Positions 46,264 through 57,298 of a DNA stretch of 64,000 nucleotides are shown piece after piece. Below the pieces are notes generated by a model, which worked only from the letters and a program-made list of their open reading frames with translations, was not told the DNA's origin and made no database searches. Numbering within the stretch: position 1 is the stretch's first letter; every line of letters starts with the position of its first letter. The position numbers and the translations under genes were made by a program. The DNA comes from Saccopteryx bilineata (taxonomy: Eukaryota; Chordata; Mammalia; Chiroptera; Emballonuridae): NCBI RefSeq assembly GCF_036850765.1, contig NC_089495.1, forward strand, positions 196,247,847 to 196,311,846. Reading direction: 5' to 3'.

Positions 46264-49124
46264 GTCAGGCTGGGATATAAATCCAGGTCTGTCTGTCTGA
46301 GGCTGAGCCTGGTGGGATGGTAGGTATCGGAGGGGACAGTGACCAGCACGTCTGTACTGTGGGCGGCCCGGGGCCTGATGTCAGGCCCTGCGGGGAGCTT
46401 GTGGAAGGAAGTTCCAGCTGCCTTTCCCGGGGAGGGGCTCTAGGCGGGCTGTCCTCAGGCTTCTGGACTCACTGGCTGGACTGCATATCTGTGCGCAGGT
46501 GAGGGGGTGCCGTGGAGTTCCAGGTCCTTGTCCGGTGTCTGGTCCAGCTCTTATCTGCTACTGTGGACAGGTCTGAAGACCAAGAGAAACAGCGGTTACC
46601 TTGTTTCTGTTCTCGTTAGTATAAAAGACAAGGCTCATGAGCCAGGCGATCCTGGTTCAACTCCTGACTCTGCCACAAACCAGCCGGGCGATCCTGGGCC
46701 GGTGAGTGGGCCTTTTGGGGCATTAGTTTCCTCCTTGGCAGTGTTGCTGGGAGGCGGAAGTAGAATTAGGTGTGTGACGGTGGTCTGTAAATTGTAAAGT
46801 GCTGTCTCCATGTGAAGTGGAGTAAACAAGGACCCTTGAAAAGGAGACAGAGATGCTCTATGAAGATTTTGAGCAGTGGACGCTGACCACACAGCCGGGG
46901 AGGGGGATGTGAAAGACGCTCTGGGTTTGAAATGTCACCAGAACAGGCTCTGCCTGTGCTATTTCCACACTTCCCGCCTGGGGCTGAGTCACAAAGTCCT
47001 GAAGAGAACAGCTGGGAGGACTGGGGCCCTCACGCTTAGACTTCCAGAAACTCTGCCGAACGAACAGGAGCGAGAGGGAGAGTCCCGCTGAACTCTGTTC
47101 TCGCTCACACACGGCTCCCTCCGTGCCAGCCGAACCCCGTGGGGCGGGGCGTTGGGGTGCGGGGACTCTGTGCTGTCCACTTAGGAGCCAGGCTTCTCAC
47201 TCCTCTGGTCTCCTTTAGTCTTCACCACTCTGGAGGGTGGGCATTTTCATCCCCATTTCACAGATGAAGAAGCTGATACCCAGCGGGTGAATTGACTGGC
47301 CTCAGGTCACACGGTCTGCCCTATTCCAGGAAAGATTCTTTCTCAAATCTCCCCGGCTTCCTTCAGGAACTGGGGGCTGAGAAGGGGCTAGGAGGAGTTT
47401 TTTGTTTTGTTTTGTTTTTTAGTTAGGAATAACAGAAGAGCTGTTTGGGACCCAGGCCTCAAGGAGCCAATGATTGTGGCCCAAAGGCCCACGGGTAACC
47501 TAAGTGGGGACAGGTGGTAGCCAGTTGGTGGCCACGCTAGCGGCAAAGCGTGGGTGTGAACAGGGGAGCCTTGTTCTCTTTAGATTTGTTGTAACTGGAG
47601 GATTCACTGTTTGCCTGCATTAGTTTCATCAGAGCAAGGCAGTCTATTGGTCTCTTTGGTTTCCCTGGCTGTGGGCCAGACAAGGCATTGTTCCCGGGAG
47701 GCATGGCAAGAGCCGGGACTCTCAACCCAAAGATGGTACAGCTTTGAGCACATGCTGTGTGCACAGATCTGTGCTCTGAGAGTCAGGGCAAGTCCCTCAG
47801 CCGAGCTGCTTATGAGCCACTTGAGGAAACGGGCGGACAGACTTCTGCTCATCCTTCAGTCCTTGGCTCAGGCATCATCTCCAGCAGTAAGCCTTTCCGG
47901 GCTCTTCTCCAGCAGAGATGGTGACCCTGGACTCCAAGCTTTGGCCAGGCTTTGCATTGTGCTCTGTCCCTGCATTAGCCATGAGTTTGTTAAATGTGTC
48001 CTTCTACATCCGTCTCTCACCAGCCTGGAGCTACCGTCTCCCCATCTCTGTAGCCCTAGAATGTTGCCCAAGGTCTGAACACAGAAGGTATTATGCGTGT
48101 ATCTTCCCATACAGGCAGTTTGCTGTAAGTGTCCTGTGAGTGGTTATGGCTGGAGGAGTCCAGAGGAACTAACCCTGCATGGGTTTGGGGGATCAAGGAG
48201 GATCCCCAGGCAGAGGCAGAGGCCAGTGAGTTCTCAGGAAAGCTTGTGTCATCTTGCTGGCTCCACACCACGATTCTGTGAAGTCAGCTTTATTATCCCC
48301 ATTTCACAAATGGGTAAGCCGAGTCTTAGGAAGGAAGAAAGATTTGCCTGCAGAGCCCCTCCCACGGGGAGAGCGGCGGAAGCGGGACGGGAGGCCCGGG
48401 CGAGTCTCCCAGGGCCGGTTGCTCACCCGGTTAGCAGATGTCGAAAGTCTGACGCGATGGTTCTCAGGCGCAGCATTGGCAGCACCTGGGAAGTTGTTAG
48501 AAATGCAGATTCTCAGGCCCCCTAGACCTTCAGAGTCAGAAACCCCCGGGGGTGGGGCCCAGCCATCCTGCCTTAACGAGGCCTCCAGGTGGCTGCCTTG
48601 CACGGGGACGTTTGAAAGCAGCTGGTCCACTGTTTGGGGAGGACTGGGGAAGCAGCCCAGAGAGGAAGCGGAGCTGGGGAGAGGCAGCCCGTGTTCAGCT
48701 GCCTTGGATTCGAGTTGTGTGAAGACCCGAGCGGGCAGAGGCTGAGGCTAAGCTCGGGCAGGGGCACTGGAAAAGCAGGAAGGGGACATTAACAAGGACA
48801 GACTTCGGTGACACTTCCCTGGGCCACACAGCCTCTCAGTGGCTACCCTGACCTTTTAAGATGACCTCATTTCTAGATTCCTCCTGCAACGAAGGGTCAT
48901 TAACTGGGACAAATTCGGTGTCCGTGCAGGGGCCATGTTCACTAGTAAGTAGGGGGTCCCTGACTGGGAAAAGGGTGCACGCCCAGGCCTGGTTTCAGGT
49001 TCAGCCTCTTCCTGTACGGCGGCTGGGTCAGCGGGACTGTCTCTCCCAGGCCAGCTGGTGGGCAGCAAGATGCCAAGATTTAGATGAGGGTTTAGGGGGC
49101 ATTGGTGGAGCAGGCTGCTTTTGT
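46264..49124. other. Intergenic stretch with MIR, L2 and MER20 remnants
   Basis: 46640-46790 MIR, 47225-47330 MIR-like (CCCCATTTCACAGATGAAGAAGC), 47850-48040 L2-like, 48450-48640 MER20-type MITE. Frames up to 163 codons (48254-48745) lie across the MITE and have no family resemblance. No gene is supported. Confidence 0.4.
48450..48640. mobile_element. MER20-type hAT MITE
   Basis: TTAGAAATGCAGATTCTCAGGCCCCC, CAGAAACCCCCGGGGGTGGGGCCCAGC and AACGAGGCCTCCAGG are diagnostic MER20 segments. Confidence 0.75.
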
Positions 49125-49690
49125 TTTGTTTTAGATATATTTATTGGGATATAATTTACATACAACAAAATGAACAGCTCTTAACTTCGATATAAGTTGT
49201 TTTTTTTTCTTTTGGGAGAGATAGAGAGAGTCAGAGAGAGAGACAGATAGGGACAGACAGACAGGAAGGGAGAGAGATGCGAAACATCATTCTTTGTTGC
49301 GACACCTTAGTAGTTCATTGATTGCTTTCTCATATGTGCCTTGACCGTGGGCCTTCAGCAGACCGAGTGGCCCCTTGCTCGAGCCAGTGACTTTGGGTCC
49401 AAGCTGGTGAGCTTTTGCTCAAACCAGATGAGCCTGTGCTCAAGCTGGCGACCTCGGGGTCTCGAACCTGGGTCTTCTGCATCCCAGTCCGACGCTCTAT
49501 CCACTGTGCCACCGCCTGGTCAGGCAACTTCGATATAAGTTTTGACAATTGTGTACCACGATATAAGATGTTTCCATCAACCCAGAAAGTTCCCCCACTT
49601 TCCTTTCCAGTCAATGCCCCTTCCCCTTTCCGGAGAAAACCACTCTCTCATTTCTATCACCGTGAATTAGTCTTTTCAGCTGGGTTTTGT
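49125..49690. repeat. Old L1 3' fragment interrupted by a SINE
   Basis: TTATTGGGATATAATTTACATACAACAAAATGAACAG before, and GACAATTGTGTACCACGATATAAG ... TTCCGGAGAAAACCACTC after, the SINE at 49199-49525 are typical of old L1 3' sequence. The orientation is probably complement. Confidence 0.5.
49199..49525 (-). repeat. Second-family tRNA SINE
   Basis: Head CCACTGTGCCACCGCCTGGTCAGGC at 49525. Perfect 16-bp duplication AACTTCGATATAAGTT at 49183-49198 and 49526-49541. Confidence 0.94.
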
Positions 49691-50789
49691 TAGGGTGACC
49701 AACATGTTTCAGTCTGCCTGGGACTTTTCTGGTTGTAGCACTGAAAATCATGTGTCCCAGGCAAATGTGTGCTTTTCCCGCCATCCCTGTCTGCTTCACA
49801 GGTCCTGTGGGCTCTAACAAGGTCCCCTGTGTTGCCATCTCTCATGGGGACCAACAAGCAGGAGTTAGGTGTTCTTGGTTCTCCTGAGCCCAGTACCATC
49901 AGACATTCCCAGCTGAGGTCAGATTTATTGACAGGTCCGAGCTGAGGTCAGCTTTTATTGTCCAGTAGGATGATGAGGCTGAAGCATCAGGTGGCAGGTG
50001 ACCGCAGGCAGTGTAGAGACTTGCTACTCAGAGGGCGGTCATTGGACCAGCTGCACCAACAGCTGGGCTCTTGATAGAAATGCAGCATCCCAGCACTCCC
50101 GCCCAGATCTACTCAGCGAGGATCTCCATGTGATCTGGGTCCACATTAGGGTTCTACCCCTCCCATTAAAGGTTACCAAGCCCTCCTTACCATCCTTGAA
50201 CTAGGATGAGCCCCTCACCTCACACCCACCAGACGGTCATGGAGTGGTGTTGGTTGGACTCAGAGCCCACGCTGTGGGAAGGTTCTCCATCTAGTCATGC
50301 GTAGGTTCTGATAAATTATTGAGCCAGGCGAGAGTTCTCTTCCATCTCCCTAAAGTAGATTGGGAGAAGCGTCCAGTGCATTAAGCGCTCTCCCTTTCCA
50401 TTCGAACCCAAGGTCATCTCTAGTCAGGGTGGGGGGAGGGAGATTTTAGCCTGGACTGGATGCATTCTTTCTTACTCCCTGAAGGAGGGAGCCTTTCCCG
50501 CACTCATGCCCCTGCTCAGGTGATGAATTATTGAAATCTGAGAAACGTGTATTTGGTCAGTTACCTAGCCCTCGGAGGGGACCCCAGAGAGCAGCGCCTC
50601 TGAATAGCCTATTTATTCTGCTTTGAGAAGTTAGAACAAAAGAAAAACACAAAGTAATGAATTGGCATGCCCGCCCCTGGGATAACTGTGAACATCTTGT
50701 TATATTTACTTCAAGTAGATTTTTAATAAAAGATAAAACATTACAAAGTTGAAGCACCCTCAATCGACACCCTTAAATTTTAAATGTTA
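49691..50789. other. Intergenic stretch with MITE pieces
   Basis: 49693-49830 begins GGGTGACCAACATGTTTCAGTCTGCC, the left half of an old palindromic MITE. 50040-50150 (CAGCTGCACCAACAGCTGGG ... GATCTACTCAGCGAGGATCTCC) is MER5/MER20-like. The rest is unique. Confidence 0.4.
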
Positions 50790-51420
50790 CTCTTTTCCCA
50801 GAATCAACTACTATCATGACTTTCATGAATAGCTGTGTTTCTTTCTGGGCAAGACTTTAAAAAAAAATGTTTTGAAACCTTTGTTTCTTTATATACATAT
50901 GTAATGGATTATAAATGATAGTTAACATGGTATTGTTTTGTGAAAATGTTTCAAGATTTATACAAATGTATGTAATATCTTATTATTTATATAAATTTGC
51001 TTTTTCACCTAGGGCCACGTTTGACCTCTGTTCTTGTTGATAAATTCAGCTCTAATCCATTCATTCTAACTACTGCAAGATATTCTGTCATGTCGATAAG
51101 CCATGTTTGCTTCTCATTTCCGTCTAGCTGCATATTGAGATTGCTTCCAATTTTTCACTGTAACAAACAATGCTGCAATAAGCATCCTAGCCCTGGATCT
51201 CACTGGACACAGGCGGGGGTGTTTTTGTGGGGGCGTGGCGCCATCGTACAAAACGTGCATGCGCTTTAATTTCACTAGGAATTGCCGACTGCTCTCCAAA
51301 GTCGCTCTGACTTTTTACATTTTAAATGGCAGTGTAGGAGAGGACGGTTTTATCCACATCCTCGTCAATGCTTGATATTGTCAGGATTTTTTATCGTTGC
51401 AAATTATCCACGGTAGACCC
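50790..51420. repeat. Old L1 3' region, complement
   Basis: ATTGAGATTGCTTCCAATTTTTCACTGTAACAAACAATGCTGCAATAAGC and GGAATTGCCGACTGCTCTCC are the complement of an old L1ME-type 3' region. Diverged. Confidence 0.6.
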
Positions 51421-52135
51421 ATGGATGCCTCTGCTGTTTTATCTTGCCAGTAGTTCCCTTTGGGTTGAAAGAGGCCCCGGTAGGGTGGGATGAGGTCCGA
51501 GCTGAGGTCAGTAGATTTAGATTCTTATTCAGCTCCGCTGTCAACTTGAACCTGAACTTGGGCAGATCCCTTCCCTCTCTGGTCTTCTATGAGGTGGTTG
51601 GGCTGGATGATCTCTAAGGGGGACATCGCACCGTGGGCAGGACTCTCCCGACTCTGGGGGTTTGGAGTTTTGCAATGATAAGTCTTTCATGGGAAGGTTC
51701 CTCTACCACTTAGCACCTGTGTGAGACCCTGGGGTCACCTGTTAGTCAGTGATTCTTGTATTAGTTGGAAAGGCTACGGCATGGGAGGCAGAGGAGGCAG
51801 GTTTTAGTCTGGGCTCTCGCATTTCCTGTGTAGTTGTGGATGGATAACCAGGTGTGGACAGTCTGCTGTTGACAGTCTCCCTGTTGACAGGGAGTCCAGG
51901 TGGCAGGTCACTTTCCTGACAGCAGCCAAACCCTGGACTCGCTGTCAGACCCGGGCTCCAAGTGCTGTTCTGGCAAGTGCCTTTCCCGAGGCCGACACTG
52001 TTTGCCCTTGGCATTGGCGTACATGGTTTTGGTGAAGTAGCAGATGTAGCTGCACCTGAGATTGAGTTCACCTGCCTGCTTCAGGGTTGGCGGGAATGTG
52101 GCTCAGACGCCTGGAGACCCTGAGGGAAGGGGTGC

Positions 52136-52267
52136 AGGGTTGCCAGATTTAGCAAATAAAAATAACTGTGTTTGCACGGGACACGCTTAAAGTAAAAAGC
52201 TTTATCACTGTGTATCAGAAATTTAAATTTAACTGGGTGTCCTTTATTTTATTTGGCAACCTTAGGT
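52136..52267. mobile_element. Old palindromic MITE (GGTTGCCAGATTTAGC ends)
   Basis: GGGTTGCCAGATTTAGCAAATAAAAATA at the left and TTTATTTTATTTGGCAACCTTA at the right are inverted. Common in mammals; name not recalled with certainty. Confidence 0.65.
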
Positions 52268-52599
52268 AGGAGGTGACAAGTCACTCAACGTCAGAAATAG
52301 CTGAAGATAGGATAGTCTACCTTGACAAGCAGTGAGCTTCTTGTTGCTGAAAGTATACAAGCAGAGGTAAGGTAAAACATGAGTGGATGTGCTATGTGTG
52401 TGTGATATAGTCTTGTACCCTCTGCTTGCATGCCTCCAAGGTGCTCAGTGCAGCTTGGAACAGCTTGGGGCTGCTTTGGACAGTGAGAAAAGGCAGGATA
52501 GTGCCCAAGCCCTCCACGTCTCCCATGTCTGGTGTGCAAGCCATTTCCTGGCTGGGATGGTCCTTCTGGGACTGTCCTCAGTGAAGCACTCGGCCTCCC

Positions 52600-52768
52600 T
52601 GGTTTTCAAAGTGTGGTTCCCGGACCAGCAGCAGCAGCCCCTTCTGGGAACCTGTTGGAAGCGCAAACCCTCAGTCCCACCCCAGACCCGCTGAATGGCA
52701 GCTGTGTGCCTTAACAAGCCCTCCAGAGATTGTGACGCGTGACCAAGTTTGAGAACCACAGGAACAAA
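52600..52768. mobile_element. MER20-type hAT MITE
   Basis: TTTTCAAAGTGTGGTTCCCGGACCAGCAGC and CTTAACAAGCCCTCCAGAGATTG ... AAGTTTGAGAACCACAGG: complete, diverged copy. Confidence 0.8.
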
Positions 52769-54602
52769 GGATTGAATTAGAAAACTGACCTGAGCTCCCA
52801 GAACCATTGCTTTGAGCTGATCTCCTCTAGGGGTGGAGTGGAGCTGGGAGTTGTGTCTGGGGTCAGGGTATGGGAAGGGAGAGGAGATGGATGCTCCGTG
52901 GGCATATGCAAGCACAGACGTGAATGTTTTCTTTCTGGTTCCCACATATGGCTGAGAGAGATTGGGAGAGAGAGAGAGAGAGCGAGAGAGAGAGAGCGCA
53001 TGTGCGAGAGAGCAAGCTTGATGAATGTTGTTAAAGAATTACATTTTTTAACAAAAGGACTTTAAAGCATCTACATGGGTTAGGTATCAAGGAGGAAACT
53101 CAGTTTACGTCTTCCAGTTGCTCCCAGTGAAATGGGGGAGGGAGGCAGATGGTTATAAAACAGGCTGAAACAGACACAGCAGTGCATGTTGTGATTAAGG
53201 GCCAGACTCCACGGGGGGGGGGGCGTTCGTGTGGACCAGGGAGGATGCGTCATGGTGGGCGGCACAGTGCTTCACTAGGGAGTCTTTGAAGACCTTCCCA
53301 GCACAGGTGCGGCTTGCATTAGAGACAGAGGCAGCATGGCGTGCTTGGGCAGCGGTCTGCCTTTTCACACCATCTGAGATGCCCACACATTGTTATAAGC
53401 AGCAGTGAGTGCCCCATCCTTGGAAGCATTCAAGCAGAGCCTACAAGACCATTCTCGCACAGGACGAAAGTGTGGCCTGCATGACCTTCCAAGGTGGGTG
53501 CCTTTTAGTAGGGTGAAGCTACTCTGAGGGTCAGCTGTGGGTGGCCTGGGGCCTCTAGCTCTGGTTCCCTCTGTGACAGCCTCTCTCTGCAGCCCATTCC
53601 AAGGCTGTAACTGTCCAGCCACACATTTCCCACCAGCGGGCAGGAAAGAGCGGCTCGAGGGGCCATGCATTCAATCAGTTCAAGACAGCCAGGGAAAAGG
53701 TGGAAGCATCCAGCCCCAAACCCACATGTTCACTAACTGTGCTTTTGTCTCCCTGTTTATCTGCCTCTGTTGAGGAGTTTGTGGGTTTTCCGGATCACTT
53801 CGCTCTTAGCCCAGGGGTCTCAGGGGGCATCTCCGTGGGCAGCTGTGTGGTCACTGGCCCCTCACAGTTCTCTCCTCTGAATATGCCACAGGGCCGGCAG
53901 TCCTTGTGTAAGCTGGCTCTGCGCTGGGTGGGGGCTGGGGGCTGCCGGGTTTCCAGGGGACGGGAGAACACGGAGGTTCCACTCTTCCCCGTGACCACAC
54001 ATCTGTGATTGTGAGCGGAAACACTTCCCTGGCAGCGGGCTGCTTGGCGTCAGAAAAAGCGGTTGCACCATTCAGCTGTCTTCACAGGCTCCATTTCAGT
54101 AACAGAATGCTGGCGCTGTTGAACTTGGCTCTGCTGTTTTGTCCAGGTTGTTAACAGTCTCATAAACGTCTACCCTCCTTTTCCTCGCTCATATTTCTGG
54201 ATCGTGGTCCTGCCCAAACACATGGAATCTCCTCTATCGTGACTGCCGAACTGAGTAACATTTGTGCCCCACCTACGATGTACAGAGGGCTCCCACAGGC
54301 CGTAGCTAAGCCTCGGGGTGCATCACCGTCCTCCCCTGTAAGTGGGGGTAATGACAGGAACCACCGATAATCACTTGTATTGAGAATTGAACGAGTTAAT
54401 ACGTGTAAAGTTTTACTTTTTGAAGTAGGCATGGTCTCCCCTGAAGGAAGGAAGGAAGGAAGGAGTTCCGGCATCAGTGGCACAGACATTAAAATCTCAG
54501 ACGCGCTGTCCTACGGAGTTGGAGAAGCTTCTCCTGACAGCCCCCATTCCGTTCCTCAGCCCCCGGGCCAGTCTCAGCTGATGTTCCAAGTCTATAAAAT
54601 TT

Positions 54603-55083
54603 AGTAGTGTCCTAGGACCGCTCTAACAAACCGCCCCAAACTCACCGCATTAAAGCAATGCAGAGTTATTCTCTTACGGTTCTGGAGCCGGACGTCTGAA
54701 GGGACGTGGGTCTCTTTGGGCTAAAACCAAGGAGTCAGCTGGGCTGCGTCCCTTCTGGGGGTTCTGGAGGGGCATGTCTTCTCCGACCTGTTCCAACGTC
54801 GAGAGGCCGCCCGCATCCCTGGGCGCCAGGCCGCTTCCTCTCTCTGCAGAGGCCGAGGGCTAGCCTGTCCTCTCCTGCTCTCTGATTTGACCCCAGCCCT
54901 GCTGTCTCCTTCTTCTACTTATAAGGACCCACCTGGGCAATCCAAGGCACTTCTCCCGTCTCACAGTCCTGAACTTAATCACATCGGGAAAGTCCACCTT
55001 GCCAGATAAGGTCACATAGTCACAGGTTCTGGGGACTAGGACATGGGCATCTCTGGAGGGGACCATTATTCTGTCCGCTACAT
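54603..55083 (-). mobile_element. Old LTR retrotransposon LTR (MaLR-type), complement
   Basis: TAGTGTCCTAGGACCGCTCTAACAAACCG, TTACGGTTCTGGAGCCGGACGTCTG, CTTATAAGGACCCACC, GGGGACTAGGACATGGGCATCTC and CATTATTCTGTCCGCTACA are in MaLR LTR order. No internal region. Confidence 0.75.
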
Positions 55084-55499
55084 TCTTCATATCGCACAGG
55101 GGGGTTGGAAGGCTGTGGGGGGGGCTGAGCATGTGGGCACACAACTGGCACTCCCTAACGTGGGTTTCTTTTCTTACCTGGTTCTGAGGAGGAGCCTGCT
55201 TCCTGACGGCGTCCCTTTGGGAAACACAGTCAGGGGGACCAGAAGGTGCCCCAGTTCCAGCCACGCTGTAGCGGGGGCTGCAGTGCCCTCTCCCTGCCCT
55301 CCCCCAGCCCTCTCTCTCCCACAGAGGTCACCTGCAGTTTCTGTGGGCAGCTCCTCTACAGCGAACGCCTTCCCACCACACGCACAGGTATCTATCTCCT
55401 CGCCGGAGGTCTTTCTCTGGCTGCAGGAGTGAGCTCAGCCTTTGGGGGCGCCGGTAGAAATGCAGGGGCCGGCCATGGGCAAGATCCTTAACCAGGAAG
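55084..55499. other. Unique sequence between two LTRs
   Basis: C-rich, no gene supported (frames 55043-55432 and 55246-55491 run into the LTRs). Confidence 0.35.
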
Positions 55500-55661
55500 G
55501 GATAGCAGTTGCCCTGCGGCTACAGCATCAAATCACAGTAAACCAGGTGGCTGAAAACAGCAGGCATTTCTGCTCTCCCAGTTCTCGAGGCCAGATGTCG
55601 GCAAGTGTTGGCAGCCCTCGCCCCACTGCAGGCCCCAGGGAGGGTGCTCCCTTGACTCTGC

Positions 55662-55711
55662 GGCTCCCGGTGGCTCCCTGAGGCTCCTGGTGGCTCCCAG
55701 CGGCTCCTGGC
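55662..55711. repeat. Five-unit 10-bp minisatellite inside an LTR
   Basis: GGCTCC begins every 10 bp at 55662, 55672, 55682, 55692 and 55702. The last four bases of each unit vary. Confidence 0.8.
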
Positions 55712-55929
55712 GTTCCTTTGCCTGTCTGTGGCTGCACCACTCCCATCTCGGCCTCTGGCTTCACGCGGCCTTCTCATTTTCTCTCCGTGTGCCTCTTAGG
55801 GGGACACTTGTCATTGGATTTAGGGCTCACCTAGGTAATCCTGAATGATCTCATCACAAAATCCTTAATTATATGCAAAGACCTTTCTTTCAATGAAGGT
55901 CATATTCACAGGTTCCAGATGTGGATATA

Positions 55930-56526
55930 CTTTTTTTTTTTTTTTTTAAAGATTTTACTTACTGATTTTAAAGAGAGGAGAGAGAGAGAAAGGGGGGTAG
56001 AGGAGCAGGAAGCATCAATTCATAGTAGTTGCTTCTCGTATGTGTCTTAACCGGCAAGCCCAGGGTTTTTTTTGTTTTGTTTTGTTTTGTTTTTTGTATT
56101 TTTCTGAAGTTGGAAACGGGGAGGCAGTCAGACAGACTCCCACATGCGCCCGACGGGATCCACCCGGCACGCCCACCAGGGGGCGATGCTCTGCCCATCT
56201 GGGGCGTCGCTCTGTTGCAACCAGAACCATTCTAGCGCCTGAGGCAGAGGCCACGGAGCCGTCCCCAGCACCCGGGCCAACTTTGCTCCAGTGGAGCCTC
56301 GGCTGTGGGAGGGGAAGAGAGAGACAGAGAGGAAGGAGAGGGGGAGGGGTGGAGAAGCAGATGGGCGCTTCTCCTGTGTGCCGGGAATCGAACACTGGGA
56401 CTCCTGCATGCCAGGCCGACGCTCTACCACTGAACCAACTGGCCAGGGAAAACCCAGGGTTTTGAACTGGTGAGCTCAGTGTTCCATGTCAATACTTTCT
56501 CCACTGCGCCACCTCAGGCCAGGCAG
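55930..56526 (-). repeat. Older tRNA SINE interrupted by a younger SINE
   Basis: T-run, AAAGAGAGGAGAGAGAGAG, GTAGTTGCTTCTCGTATGTGTC on the left; after the inner SINE, CAATACTTTCTCCACTGCGCCACCTCAGGCCAGGC forms the head. Inner copy at 56070-56449. Confidence 0.75.
56070..56449 (-). repeat. Rhin-1-like SINE nested in an older SINE
   Basis: Tail of TTTTG units, head GGCCAGGGA at 56449. Near duplication AAGCCCAGGGTTTT (56056-56069) and AAACCCAGGGTTTT (56450-56463). A gap at the box B side (TGTGTGCCGGGAATCGAACACTGGG) removes about 7 bases. Confidence 0.92.
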
Positions 56527-56610
56527 GATGTGCCTATAAGCTTTTGAGGGCCACCATTCAACTCACCACAGTGAATGAACACCTGGCTTCCTCACCTCTT
56601 GGGGATACTT

Positions 56611-57298
56611 CCTTTTTTAAATTTATTTTTATTTATTTATTATTATTTTTATTAATTTTAATGGAGTGACATTAATAAATCAGGGTACATATGTTCAGAT
56701 AAAACATCTCCAGGTTATTTTGACATTTAATTATGTTGCATACCCATCACCCAGAGTCAAATTGTCTTCTATCACTTTCTATCTGGTTTTCTTTGTGCCC
56801 CTCCCCTTCACCTTCTCCCTCCCTCTCCTCCCCCCACCCTGTAACCACCACACTCTTGTCCATGTCTCTGAATTTCGTTTTTATGTCCCACCTATGTATG
56901 GATTCATATAGTTCTTAGTTTTTTCTGATTTACTTATTTCACTCAGTATATAATGTTATCAAGGTCCATCCATGTTATTGTAAATGATCTGATGTCATCA
57001 TTTCTTATGGCTGAGTAGTATTCCATAGTGTATATGTACCACATCTTCTTTATCCAGTCTTCTATTGAAGGGCTTTTTGGTTGTTCCCATGTCTTGGCCA
57101 GTGTGAACAATGCTGCAGTGAACATGGGGCTGCATGTGTCCTTACGTACCAATGTTTTTGAGTTTTGGGGTATATACCCAGTAGAGGGATTGCTGGGTCG
57201 TATGGTAGTTCTATTTTCAGTTTTTTGAGGAACCACCATACTTTCTTCCATAATGATTGTACTACTTTGCATTCCCACCAACAGTGGATGAGGGTTCC
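56611..57298 (-). mobile_element. 5'-truncated L1 with the end of ORF2
   Basis: The minus strand encodes the typical ORF2 C-terminal segment (motifs GYIPQ, WYIYTMEYYSAIR, WMDLD at 57210-56950), then a stop at 56943-56945. The 3'UTR runs left to the T-rich 56611-56650 tail complement. The reading frame seems to shift near 56955 through an extra TA. The element is dead: 5' truncated and no ORF1. Confidence 0.88.

Larger units (their letters stand above)
51421..54602. other. Intergenic stretch with MIR and MITE remnants
   Basis: 51530-51630 MIR-like; 52136-52267 old palindromic MITE (GGTTGCCAGATTTAGCAAATAAAAATA ... TTATTTGGCAACC); 52600-52765 MER20 copy; (GA)n at 52965-53000; poly-G at 53211-53222; (GGAA)n at 54445-54465. 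No gene is supported; the 166-codon minus frame 52445-52945 crosses the MER20. Confidence 0.4.
55500..56575 (-). mobile_element. MaLR-type LTR split by nested SINEs
   Basis: CAGTTGCCCTGCGGCTACAGCATCAAATC, GAAAACAGCAGGCATTTCTGCTC ... GAAGGTCATATTCACAGGTTCCAG before, and ATTCAACTCACCACAG after, the SINEs. Same order as 54603-55083. A 10-bp minisatellite sits at 55662-55711. Confidence 0.7.
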
